Below, in pieces: positions 1 to 8,589 of a DNA stretch of 64,000 bases. The stretch's first letter is position 1; each line of letters begins with the position of its first letter. The translations under genes were made by a program, and so were the position numbers. Origin of the DNA: an uncultured Flavobacteriaceae bacterium (GTDB taxonomy: Bacteria; Bacteroidota; Bacteroidia; Flavobacteriales; Flavobacteriaceae). A model generated the notes under the pieces. That model saw only the letters and a program-made list of their open reading frames with translations, ran no database searches and had not been told where the DNA came from. The stretch spans positions 105,607-169,606 of the forward strand of contig CANNGA010000010.1 of assembly GCA_947504035.1 (NCBI GenBank). Direction: 5' to 3'.

Positions 1-1
1 C

Positions 2-772
2 GGTTTAGAAGGACATGGACAGCGGCCTTACGTTACAGGAGCGGCAAAGCTATTTAATGCCAATGGAATAGATGCCGTATGTGTTAATTTTAGAGGTTGT
101 AGTGGCCATGATAATTTAAAATACTACAGCTATCATTCTGGAGCTACAGCAGATTTAGAGGCTGTAATACAGCATGTGATTACCCAACGTAATTATAGTG
201 CGCTCTATTTAAAGGGCATTAGCTTAGGCGCAAATATCATACTAAAATATTTGGGAGAACGCCAAACGGTACCTGTAGAAGTTAAAGCAGCCATAGCCGT
301 TTCTGTACCTTGTGATTTGGCGGGAGCAGCCGAAGCCTTGCATACTCTTAAGAATAAATTGTATCACGATCGGTTTTTAAAACATTTGGTAAAACGCTTG
401 GAACAAAAACAAGAGCGTTTTCCCGAACACCTTACAAAGGCAGAGGTGGCTTCAATAAAGACCTTATATGATTTTGATGAGGTTTACACCTCTAAAGCAC
501 ATGGGTTTAAGAATGCCGCAGCGTATTATGAAGCCTGTGCGAGTCTTCAGTTTTTACCACAGATTACAAGACCTACTTTAATTATAAATGCTCTAAACGA
601 TTCTTTTTTATCACCCCGATGTTATCCTGTAAAAGCCGCTAAAACGAATCCCAACCTTTATTTAGAAATGCCAAATTATGGTGGGCATTCAGGTTTTGTG
701 GCTAAAAATAATATATATTACAACGAGAGGAGAGCTTTAGATTTTTGTAACAGGCATGATGGTATTTCATAA
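2..772 (+). CDS. YheT-family alpha/beta hydrolase (5' end off the window)
   Basis: The frame is open from base 2, so the true start lies to the left; a GTG at 176 is internal and is not the start. The upstream codons give the family signatures GLEGHGQRPYV and NFRGCSGHDN followed by YHSG. The nucleophile elbow is G-I-S-L-G (catalytic Ser), the late acid is probably the Asp in ALNDSFL and the His is in GGHSGF. YheT-type hydrolases are cytosolic serine esterases whose physiological substrates are poorly known. About 256 codons are visible against roughly 320 for the family, so some 60 N-terminal residues are missing. The family call is firm; the substrate is unknown. Confidence 0.9.
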   Translation, partial: GLEGHGQRPYVTGAAKLFNANGIDAVCVNFRGCSGHDNLKYYSYHSGATADLEAVIQHVITQRNYSALYLKGISLGANIILKYLGERQTVPVEVKAAIAVSVPCDLAGAAEALHTLKNKLYHDRFLKHLVKRLEQKQERFPEHLTKAEVASIKTLYDFDEVYTSKAHGFKNAAAYYEACASLQFLPQITRPTLIINALNDSFLSPRCYPVKAAKTNPNLYLEMPNYGGHSGFVAKNNIYYNERRALDFCNRHDGIS

Positions 773-916
773 AAAAATAAGTGTTTTTAGGGCTACTGCC
801 GATCTGTTTATGAGTTCTTTAGGCACAGCTTGCTTCTGTAGGTTCTAAACTAAAAGACAATTCGAGGTATTACTGTATAAAAAATCTTATATTTATAAGG
901 AATTTAACTGTTAACC

Positions 917-2722
917 ATGACGACTTACGCTAAGGATTCAAGTCATAAATCATCGCCGGTACTTGAAACCAACTCCCAATCGGTTCAATTTAAAGATAAT
1001 CGTGAGGCACATGCCTCCCAAAATCGCATGAAGACTGCAATAGACACTAGTGCTAGAGTGGCTGCTCAAAATGATATAGCAGATACGATTTCTAAAGCTG
1101 CTATTCAACGTAAAGCTAATACTACAGGTTTACCCGATCAATTAAAAACAGGTATAGAACATTTATCTGGAATAGACATGAGTGATACGCGGGTGCATTA
1201 TAATTCTAGCAAGCCTGCACAACTTAACGCCCATGCGTATGCGCAAGGAACAGACATACATATGGCACCTGGGCAGGAAAAGCATTTAGCGCACGAGGCA
1301 TGGCATGTGGTACAACAGAAGCAAGGACGGGTACAACCCACAACACAGTTAAAAAGTAAAACATTAATAAATGATGATGTAAGCTTAGAGCGTGAAGCCG
1401 ATATTATGGGGGCAAAGGCGATGCAAGGTGCAGACGGGAGTACTCATAATCTATTGAAAGCTTCTAAAGCAAATGGACCAATTCAACGATATAGTGTAAG
1501 TGGTGATTGGAAAATTTCTGATGATGTTACGTTTGCACTTAAAGGCAAAAAGCACAAATTTTACGCTACAGAACCTCAAATTGATAAATCCAATAAAATG
1601 CTAAAACTTTCTGGTAGTAAAGGCTCTTTAATTCATCTTACTAAAGGTTCCAATAAAAACGTAGAAGGCGTTGCCATGAAAAAAGTGGTGCCATCATTAG
1701 ATGCTGGAGCTTTAGCGCGCTTTAGCCAGTATAGTCATCATCAAGAATTAACAGCCAATAATACAGATAGATTTAAACTATGGAGAGATTGTGAGCGGGC
1801 TTCTGAAGCAGTAACAGGAACGGAAGATAATGAAAATAGGAGGGCTAAAATTTCATCTACAGGGGCTAGTCACGGTTTAAAACTTGGTGGAAGCCGTAAT
1901 GCGCTTAAGGATGATACAGCACATTCTTTAACGGCACAAATTTACATGTTTAATTTGGCCCCTTTTTTAGCAACTAAAGCCCAGTCTGATCCAGCAACTT
2001 ATATCAACTTAGATCTATTGGAGGCAGGGGATTATGCAGATAATACTTTTGCAAGCACGGAGAATAATTCTGCTAGAGCTTTAAGGGTCTATAACGCATT
2101 AAAGCCAACAGCTAAGGAAGCTTTCGATAAATTTGCTAAAATTAATGATTATGCGCTTCCAGAAGTAGGGGATTCTTATGTGATTTCCTCTGAAACTGAA
2201 ATGCCTGGATTTGAGGAGATAGATGATGAAGCATGGCAATTTCATTGGGGAGGTGTTATAATGCGAGCAGGGCATGACGTGGCAACATTAGAGAGTGAAT
2301 CTTCTGGAGATCCTGATGATATTGATCATAAATGGAAGTTTGGTGTTAACGGTACAAAAAAAGCAAATGGGATTATTACAGGAGACAGCTTTAATAAAAT
2401 ACATTTAGATACAGAGTTGCATGGAACAAAAACCACAACAATAGCCGTAACGAATGCGCATACTCCCAAAGATGCTCGTGATTTTGCCAAACAAGATTAT
2501 CCAGATCAACTTAAAGTAAGACTAGAAGCTATGGAGGGTAGTGACGCGCAATATCAAAATTTAAAAAACCAATGGGACACAGATTATACCACATGGTTAG
2601 AAGCAGTAGATGTTTTTTTAAGTGATGCTTCTCGATTAAAGGATTTTCAGAAAAATGTAATGACTGAAATACGAACAGAATTAACAACCTTAAAAACAAG
2701 ACGTGATCTCTTAAATGATTGA
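917..2722 (+). CDS. DUF4157 (eCIS-core) protein with putative C-terminal thiol-peptidase domain
   Basis: 601 residues with no signal peptide. Residues about 65-170 form a DUF4157 domain: a zinc-peptidase-like HEAWH at 126-130, the typical VVQQKQGRVQPT after it, and LEREAD at 157-162 supplying a probable third ligand. DUF4157 is enriched in cargo of extracellular contractile injection systems and in toxin-like proteins. The remaining ~430 residues are not a family I can name. They contain a Cys at the head of a helix (WRDCERAS, C292) and a later strand FHWGGVI (H443) with TLES (E459), an order resembling papain/NlpC-type thiol peptidases. The C-terminal 60 residues are probably coiled coil. 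No injection-system structural genes lie nearby. DUF4157 is firm; effector role and thiol chemistry are inference. Confidence 0.8.
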   Translation: MTTYAKDSSHKSSPVLETNSQSVQFKDNREAHASQNRMKTAIDTSARVAAQNDIADTISKAAIQRKANTTGLPDQLKTGIEHLSGIDMSDTRVHYNSSKPAQLNAHAYAQGTDIHMAPGQEKHLAHEAWHVVQQKQGRVQPTTQLKSKTLINDDVSLEREADIMGAKAMQGADGSTHNLLKASKANGPIQRYSVSGDWKISDDVTFALKGKKHKFYATEPQIDKSNKMLKLSGSKGSLIHLTKGSNKNVEGVAMKKVVPSLDAGALARFSQYSHHQELTANNTDRFKLWRDCERASEAVTGTEDNENRRAKISSTGASHGLKLGGSRNALKDDTAHSLTAQIYMFNLAPFLATKAQSDPATYINLDLLEAGDYADNTFASTENNSARALRVYNALKPTAKEAFDKFAKINDYALPEVGDSYVISSETEMPGFEEIDDEAWQFHWGGVIMRAGHDVATLESESSGDPDDIDHKWKFGVNGTKKANGIITGDSFNKIHLDTELHGTKTTTIAVTNAHTPKDARDFAKQDYPDQLKVRLEAMEGSDAQYQNLKNQWDTDYTTWLEAVDVFLSDASRLKDFQKNVMTEIRTELTTLKTRRDLLND

Positions 2723-2741
2723 GACGCCTGTTAAAAATTGT

Positions 2742-2894
2742 TTAATGCGTGTTATTTTTAGAGGATTCAATAATAGCTTTTAATCGTGCTTTATGAGCGT
2801 CTTCCTCTTTGCGAAGTTTATTTTTTTTTCGCGCCATAAGTTTGGCATGTTTCTTTTTATTTTTAGTGTTTTTTTCGCTTCCTTTTTTAGCCAT
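2742..2894 (-). CDS. small Lys-rich hypothetical protein (50 aa)
   Basis: A 50-codon frame beginning MAKKGSEKNTKNKKK and ending SSKNNTH. Nearly half of the residues are Lys, Arg or His; residues 17-45 look like one amphipathic helix. It sits between the DUF4157 gene (convergent) and the gene at 2916 (same strand, 21 bases upstream), and no other frame explains the space. Composition resembles small basic ribosome- or nucleic-acid-associated proteins, but no family is recognised. A non-random, entirely charged composition in the one open frame argues that it is real. Confidence 0.6.
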   Translation of the reverse strand: MAKKGSEKNTKNKKKHAKLMARKKNKLRKEEDAHKARLKAIIESSKNNTH

Positions 2895-2915
2895 AAGAGG
2901 TCATGAATTATTAAA

Positions 2916-4337
2916 TTAGTTAATTGTTGCCCTTATACTAAAGAATAGTGGTTTGAAATTTTTAGAAAAAGTGTACTTAATATTGAATTGCCCATTGTTA
3001 AGATAGTTTTCTAATAATGTCTTGTTAATATCAGAATCAGGTTTTATATCTAAAATTTTTAGTTGTCCAGTCGGCTCTACAGTAATATAAATTTTAATTC
3101 TGGTACTATCTAAATGTTTAGGTATGTGTTTAGATATAAATTTAGATAACTCTTTTTGTAGCTTTTGTATTAATACAATCTTTGAAACTTTTTTATTGTT
3201 GAGATAAACCGGAGATTTATAATTAATTTCAAGATTACAATTAAGTACAGTTATATCTTCATTGAAGTTATTTAAGAATTTCATGTAGTACCTAAAATTG
3301 GGATTCAAGGTATCTACAGGTATACTATTATAAGGTAATAATTTTAATGTTTTTTTCAACTTCTTGTAAGTGTTATTGAAAAAAGAATTTTGAGGAGATC
3401 TTTTAGTTGTTAGTTTATCGTTATTTTCTTTATCATCAATACAATTATAATCATATCCGTCAACTATATATTTTTGTTGTTCGATTTTAAATTTAACTTC
3501 TAGGTAATTAGTAGTATCTGAAGTTTTTATAGTTATAGTGTCGAAATTGAGATGCTTTTTAAAGTGTGAAGAAACAGGATTGTCAAATAAAAGACGATTA
3601 TTTTTATTTAAATCGTCGTAAGCAGGATATATATATTTCCCCGTTTTTATTAGGCTACTGTAAAAATTAAACTTATGCTTATAATGTCGATGACTACTAG
3701 GCGCTATAATAGGTAATTTAAGCTGATTTAAAGTTGAGTTTAATATGTTTTTAACTTTAGGGTTTTTAATATTAGAAGATACATTTGAAATAACGCCACT
3801 ACTGTCTATAAGAATCGAAACATAGGTTTTTTTGGGAAGTGAAGGTATCCATTGATGGTTTGCTATAAAATTTTTGGCAATTTTATGCTTTAAATTGACA
3901 TCGATGCATTTGGTAATTTGATGGTAAGTGTCAATTTTTTGGCAATTTTTTAAAGTAGGAGGACGGTAATAATCAAACTTAATAGACTTATTTATTATTG
4001 TAGCTCCATTGGTGCCTTTTTTTAAAACAATAATTTCATAAGTGTTCTTAATATCTACATTATTAGGCGCAATTAAATGCAGCGGCATTTTAATAAAAGC
4101 GCGTTTTAGTAATGCATATCCCTTATCTCTTTTGGGGATATTAATTCTTAAATTGATGATGCTGTCATTTTTATTAATCTGGAAAGAGACTCTACCATCT
4201 TTTTTTAGTTTGAAAAGATGTAAACTGCTGTACAAGTGGTCATGAAAATGCTTATAGAGAAGCGTGTTTTCTATTTTATCAGTAGCAGCGAAACCTATCT
4301 TAGCAATGCATAGAAAAACAAGAAACATTTTTTTCAT
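2916..4337 (-). CDS. exported hypothetical protein with two TonB-C-like segments
   Basis: 473 residues starting with a cleavable signal peptide (MKKMFLVFLCIAKIGFAA). I do not recognise the whole protein. A segment around residues 150-215 (YVSILIDSSGVISNVSS) and the C-terminal ~80 residues (IKIYITVEPTGQLKIL) both follow the strand-turn-strand pattern of TonB C-terminal domains, where a value 'V.I..sG.i..v' precedes a helix. There is no transmembrane anchor apart from the signal peptide and no Pro-rich spacer, so it is not an ordinary TonB. It is Lys/Asn-rich and more AT-rich than its neighbours. Probably periplasmic; role unknown. Confidence 0.6.
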   Translation of the reverse strand: MKKMFLVFLCIAKIGFAATDKIENTLLYKHFHDHLYSSLHLFKLKKDGRVSFQINKNDSIINLRINIPKRDKGYALLKRAFIKMPLHLIAPNNVDIKNTYEIIVLKKGTNGATIINKSIKFDYYRPPTLKNCQKIDTYHQITKCIDVNLKHKIAKNFIANHQWIPSLPKKTYVSILIDSSGVISNVSSNIKNPKVKNILNSTLNQLKLPIIAPSSHRHYKHKFNFYSSLIKTGKYIYPAYDDLNKNNRLLFDNPVSSHFKKHLNFDTITIKTSDTTNYLEVKFKIEQQKYIVDGYDYNCIDDKENNDKLTTKRSPQNSFFNNTYKKLKKTLKLLPYNSIPVDTLNPNFRYYMKFLNNFNEDITVLNCNLEINYKSPVYLNNKKVSKIVLIQKLQKELSKFISKHIPKHLDSTRIKIYITVEPTGQLKILDIKPDSDINKTLLENYLNNGQFNIKYTFSKNFKPLFFSIRATIN

Positions 4338-4370
4338 ATATCAAAAATGGATTTAAATAAAAGGATAGTG

Positions 4371-5033
4371 CTACAAACGCTTCGTTAACCAATCCTTCAA
4401 CGCATAAAAGTTTTGAGGTGCTACTCCGTGTCCTACAGGGAATTCAGCATATATATTTTTAATGTGTAAACGGTTTAAAAAAGGCTGCGTTTGTCTTGCC
4501 CAGTCTGGAGGAATAACTTGATCTGCACTACCATGAGAACAGTAAAAATCTAAGTGTTTATAGGCTTCGGTTTGTGTGGTAACATTTTCTGGTAAAATGT
4601 CGTGATTGACATAACCGCTAAGGGCTATAATATTTTTTACTTTTTTAGGATAAGTTAGTGCTACCGCGTAGCTTAAAATACTGCCTTGGCTAAAGCCTAA
4701 AAGCGATATATTGCTTGCATCGACCTTATAGGTTGCAACGACTTCATCAATAAAGGTCGCTATACGGTCTACCGATGCTTTGGCTTGTACATTATCATTC
4801 CATTTGCCTTTTTCAGCATCAAAATTTATAGCATACCAAGCATTGCCATAAGGCTGCATAGGGTAAGGCGCTCGTACCGAAATAATAAGAAGTTCTTCAG
4901 GCAATTCGGTGGCAAAAGAAAACAAATCATTTTCATCACTACCATAACCGTGAAAAAGGAATAATACTGGAGGGTTTTCTGTAACCGTAGAAGGTCTTAA
5001 AACATAGTCTAGAGAAAGTGAGGTCTGTAACAT
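4371..5033 (-). CDS. phospholipase/carboxylesterase-type alpha/beta hydrolase
   Basis: 220 residues, the normal size for the Abhydrolase_2 (carboxylesterase/lysophospholipase) family. FHGYGSDENDLF forms the oxyanion-hole region, LLGFSQGS carries the nucleophile Ser, HGSADQVIPP the Asp and GHGV the His, so the triad is complete. No signal peptide, so cytosolic. It is the last gene of a tight minus-strand operon, and its start overlaps the stop of the upstream gene by one base (TAATG). The substrate (acyl ester or lysophospholipid) cannot be read from sequence. Confidence 0.88.
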   Translation of the reverse strand: MLQTSLSLDYVLRPSTVTENPPVLFLFHGYGSDENDLFSFATELPEELLIISVRAPYPMQPYGNAWYAINFDAEKGKWNDNVQAKASVDRIATFIDEVVATYKVDASNISLLGFSQGSILSYAVALTYPKKVKNIIALSGYVNHDILPENVTTQTEAYKHLDFYCSHGSADQVIPPDWARQTQPFLNRLHIKNIYAEFPVGHGVAPQNFYALKDWLTKRL

Positions 5034-5368
5034 TAGGCACCGAGATTAGAGAATAATTTTTGATATAATTTACCAACGATAGGTAGAAGATTAAGCTTGC
5101 CAGATAACGCGCCCATAAATCCATAAAACCACATTGTAATGAAGAACACATATACAGCAGCTCGCAACATAAAAATGTCAAAGTTACTCACAATAGAAAG
5201 GTTGATAATAATGAGTGATAGCCATAAGCCTAAAGATTGTCTTACATGAAAGGCCGTAAACGGATTTTTATGTTCATTATTCATGTAAAAAGCTATAATA
5301 ATACCAAAGAAAGTGAGGTAACTAATAACGGCATTTCTACCTCCTGTTTTTATATCGTCTTGAGTCAT
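5033..5368 (-). CDS. small DUF4870-like membrane protein
   Basis: 111 residues with about three hydrophobic segments (near 16-30, 45-62 and 66-88). The N-terminal pattern 'NAVISYLTFFGIIIAF' followed by 'PFTAFHVRQSLGLWL' matches DUF4870/'chloroplast import component'-like small membrane proteins of Bacteroidota. Function is unknown. It is translationally coupled to the downstream hydrolase and follows the dihydroorotase-like gene by a single base, so the three are certainly cotranscribed. Confidence 0.75.
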   Translation of the reverse strand: MTQDDIKTGGRNAVISYLTFFGIIIAFYMNNEHKNPFTAFHVRQSLGLWLSLIIINLSIVSNFDIFMLRAAVYVFFITMWFYGFMGALSGKLNLLPIVGKLYQKLFSNLGA

Positions 5369-5369
5369 T

Positions 5370-6623
5370 TTATTTTAAAACCATAGTATTGTTAGCAATA
5401 ACACCGTAAGCGTGTCCTTTAAGCGTAGCCCCCTCAAAAATAGCATTGTGCGATTTAGAATGAATGTCAGCTTTAGAAAAGGCATAGGTGGTATCTGGGT
5501 TAAAAAGTGTAGCGTTTAATGGCGCTCCAATTTTGATGGGCGTACTAGCGAGGCCAAAACGTTGTTTTGGTGCAGTAAGCAATGCAATTGTAAGATCTAA
5601 AGGCAGTAAAGCGTGTAAAGCGCCAAAAGCACTTTCTAGACCTATGGTCCCATAAGCTGCGTGATCGAATTCTATTTTTTTTAATTCAATATCTATAGGG
5701 TTGTGATCGCAAGTCACCATGTCTATGGTACCATCTTTAAGACCATCAAGTAGTGCATCGATGTCTGCTTGTGTTCGCAATGGGGGTTGTACCTTAAAAC
5801 GTGTATCAAAATCTGTTAAATCTTCGTCTTGGTAATGTAAATTATGCGTAGTAACGCTACAACTAACGTCGAGACCTTTAGCTTTAGCCTCACGAATTAA
5901 GGTTACAGATTTTGCGGTAGAAATAGTAGGGATATGTAATTTACCTCCCGTATATTCTAATAAAAATAAATCGCGTGCTACTTGGAGTTCTTCTGCTAAA
6001 GCAGGGTTTCCTTTAAGGCCTAAGGATGTACTGGTAATGTATTCATGCATAACGCCCCGTCCAGAAATTTTATTTTCTTGAGGATAAGAACACACCAAGC
6101 CTTCAAAATTTGCCGCATACTGTAAGGCTATTTTTAAAAGGTTAGGGTTTGTAATTGGCTTTTTGTAATCATAAAAAGCAACCGCACCCGCATTTTTCAT
6201 GTCAAACAGTTCCGCTAAATCTTCGCCATTACCGTTTTTAGTTAAAGCACCAATAGGTAACACTTGTACGGGAGTACCTATGCTTTTCGTTTTAATAAAC
6301 GATACAATAGTACTAGAGTCTACAACAGGGTTTGTATTAGGATTTACAGCTACTGAAGTAAATCCAGAGTAGGCTGCTGTTTTAATACCATTTTCTAGGG
6401 TTTCGCGTTCTTCAAAACCAGGTTCTCCAAAAGCCACACTACTATCAAACCAACCTTGAGAAATATGAAGGTTGTCAAGTGTGAGTTCTTCGTAATGTTT
6501 AGGGTTGTCTAGTTGAGAACCAATGTTAGAGATACGCCCGTTTTCAACTAGAATATCTTGGGTGGTTGTATTAAAATCACTTTCAGGATCTAGTATTGTA
6601 GCAGATTTTATAAGTATGTTCAT
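5370..6623 (-). CDS. dihydroorotase-like amidohydrolase, metal site degenerate
   Basis: 417 residues of dihydroorotase/amidohydrolase fold, usual length for class I enzymes. The C-terminal 'CDHNPI...AAYGTIGLESAFG' is the family's DHAPH...GLET block. The N-terminal metal motif is lost: where active enzymes have D-x-H-x-H-x-R-x-P-G this protein has D60 ... S62-V-A64-F-G66-E-P-G, so both metal His and the substrate Arg are gone. VTPHHL has become VTTHNL and DHAPH has become DHNPI. It may be a non-catalytic PyrC'/PyrX type partner of aspartate transcarbamoylase, or serve another role; an active PyrC would be needed elsewhere. Its start overlaps the upstream BatA-like gene by 4 bases (ATGA). Confidence 0.85.
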   Translation of the reverse strand: MNILIKSATILDPESDFNTTTQDILVENGRISNIGSQLDNPKHYEELTLDNLHISQGWFDSSVAFGEPGFEERETLENGIKTAAYSGFTSVAVNPNTNPVVDSSTIVSFIKTKSIGTPVQVLPIGALTKNGNGEDLAELFDMKNAGAVAFYDYKKPITNPNLLKIALQYAANFEGLVCSYPQENKISGRGVMHEYITSTSLGLKGNPALAEELQVARDLFLLEYTGGKLHIPTISTAKSVTLIREAKAKGLDVSCSVTTHNLHYQDEDLTDFDTRFKVQPPLRTQADIDALLDGLKDGTIDMVTCDHNPIDIELKKIEFDHAAYGTIGLESAFGALHALLPLDLTIALLTAPKQRFGLASTPIKIGAPLNATLFNPDTTYAFSKADIHSKSHNAIFEGATLKGHAYGVIANNTMVLK

Positions 6624-8539
6624 TTAAAGAATTTTAATATGAGCATTTCTATAATGAATAGCATCACTGCAAAAATAACAAACCATTTCCATAAGGCATT
6701 AATTTTAGAGTCACTTTTTAAAGCCGCAAAGGCATCGCCTACAGAACTGCTAAGTACACTATTATTTTGAGCTTCTAGCTTCTGGTAATTTAACGCGCTT
6801 TCTTCTCTGTCGTAATTATAACTTACATTTTGTAACGCCGTATTAGCATCCATAACCGTATAAATGCCAGGATTTTGAGGCGCATCATTTGTAGTGATAA
6901 CAACTTTTTCGCTTAAAAGATGCTGTCTTGGAATTAATCTGTCCTCGTCTTTTACAAGACTTAGCACACCATCTTGTTGTAAACGCGTTGCAATTTCGTA
7001 GGTGTTTTGGGAACCTATCGTGTAATACAGTTTTGGAATTTTAAAACTATGTTTAGCAATATTGTAAAGCGTCGGTACAATTAAAGGCGAGTTTTTAAAG
7101 TTAGAGTTCTCTGTTGCTAATCCTGTTGTAAACACAAATGTATTCGCTTGAGCTGTTAAAAAAGGGCTGCCATCTTCAAAGGCTAATAAAGCAGTTGTGT
7201 TTTGTTTTAAGCGGTAAAAACTGTTCACTTTAGGGTATTGAAAATTTTTAATTCGTTTTTCAAAAACACCGTTATTATACAAAGGGTGGCTGTAATTAAT
7301 AGTGGTGACGCGTTTAGGTGTTTTTAAATAGCTGCTAAATTCAAGTTTATAGTGCGTTAATAAACGGTTGTAGTTGTCTACAGATACGTCTTTCGCAGGT
7401 ATTATAAGCAGTGTGCCTCCATTAGAAGTGTAAGTTCTAAGTACTGTAATCAATGCTTGAGGCAGACGCGTTAATTCGTTTAAGATGATAAGATTTTGCG
7501 TGTTTATAGCATTGTAATTTAGAGCCGTAATAGAACTGCTGGTAAATACAAATTCGTCATTGGTATAGAGCCGTTTTAAGAAGGTATCATCTGCACTACC
7601 AATAGCCAAAACATTTATGTTTTGAGGGGCATTGATATTAAAATACAAGGTGTTATCAAACTGCAAATTACTGTCATTAATCTCTAGCTTGCCATTAATG
7701 ATCTTTTGTGCAGGTAAATCGAAAGTGACTTTAGCGGTTTCTGCGATAGTCACAGAGGTTTTTGCAATTAGAGTATTCGCGTTAAATAAGGATACAGGAA
7801 TGGTTGTGTTAGTACCACTGTGTTTTAATAGTGCCGTTAGTTCTAACTTTGTAGGACTCACATTAGAGAGGTACACCGAATCTATAGCCGTATTAGTGGT
7901 ATGTACAGGGTTTAACTTTACGGTATAGCGCTGTAGCGTTGTATCAGGTTCTAGATTATAATTGGAGCTGTTATTTTGAAAATCAGAAATGTAAATTATA
8001 TTTTTAAGCGTATGATCGCCTTTGCTAAATAAAGCTTTACTCTTAAGAAGAACAGTTTCGTAAGGCATTTGATTTGCGCTGTACTCTAAGTTGAGCAGGT
8101 CTTTTTTTAGCGCAGCTATAGTCGTGTTTTTATACGTTTTAGCGTTTGTAAGCAAGTTTATAGGGGCATTTTCAGGAACATGATTAATAATGTCTTGAAT
8201 GGCACGTTTTAAAAGAGGACCGTTTTTACCTTTAGCTTGCATACTAAAGGAGTTGTCTAAATAAATAACAGTTTCAACCGTTTTATCTACCCGATTTGAT
8301 GCAGCACTATAGGGTTGCGCAAAAGCAAAAATAATAGCAGCAAATAACAGAAGGCGTACCAAAAGTGTTAGCCATTTTTTAAGCTGAGAACTTTTACGTG
8401 TTTGAATGGTGATGTCTTTTAAAAACGCAACATTGGTAAATGGTACTTTCTTAAACGTTCTCAATTGAAATAGATGAACTATAATCGGGATAATCAGTAA
8501 AACTAAAGCGTAAAGAAGTTCGGGGTGTTTAAACTGCAT
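6620..8539 (-). CDS. BatA-type membrane protein with vWA-like domain
   Basis: 639 residues. The N-terminus (MQFKHPELLYALVLLIIPIIVHLF, FTNVAFLKDI) is the BatA/aerotolerance N-terminal module with two membrane helices (about 5-25 and 57-78). A vWA-like core follows, with the MIDAS-like 'IYLDNSFSM' near 90. A long periplasmic middle and a final helix near 618-637 complete it. Such proteins are common in Bacteroidota, often near MoxR/Bat operons, which are absent here. It leads the operon with the dihydroorotase-like gene. The precise role is unknown. Confidence 0.85.
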   Translation of the reverse strand: MQFKHPELLYALVLLIIPIIVHLFQLRTFKKVPFTNVAFLKDITIQTRKSSQLKKWLTLLVRLLLFAAIIFAFAQPYSAASNRVDKTVETVIYLDNSFSMQAKGKNGPLLKRAIQDIINHVPENAPINLLTNAKTYKNTTIAALKKDLLNLEYSANQMPYETVLLKSKALFSKGDHTLKNIIYISDFQNNSSNYNLEPDTTLQRYTVKLNPVHTTNTAIDSVYLSNVSPTKLELTALLKHSGTNTTIPVSLFNANTLIAKTSVTIAETAKVTFDLPAQKIINGKLEINDSNLQFDNTLYFNINAPQNINVLAIGSADDTFLKRLYTNDEFVFTSSSITALNYNAINTQNLIILNELTRLPQALITVLRTYTSNGGTLLIIPAKDVSVDNYNRLLTHYKLEFSSYLKTPKRVTTINYSHPLYNNGVFEKRIKNFQYPKVNSFYRLKQNTTALLAFEDGSPFLTAQANTFVFTTGLATENSNFKNSPLIVPTLYNIAKHSFKIPKLYYTIGSQNTYEIATRLQQDGVLSLVKDEDRLIPRQHLLSEKVVITTNDAPQNPGIYTVMDANTALQNVSYNYDREESALNYQKLEAQNNSVLSSSVGDAFAALKSDSKINALWKWFVIFAVMLFIIEMLILKFFK

Positions 8540-8589
8540 CTGTTGTTAAGATTTATCAAACCTACGTATTTTTTAATTTTTATGAAACC

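Noticed and set aside
176..772. GTG at 176 as the start of the first gene
   Set aside because: The frame is open to the window edge and the upstream codons carry conserved YheT motifs.
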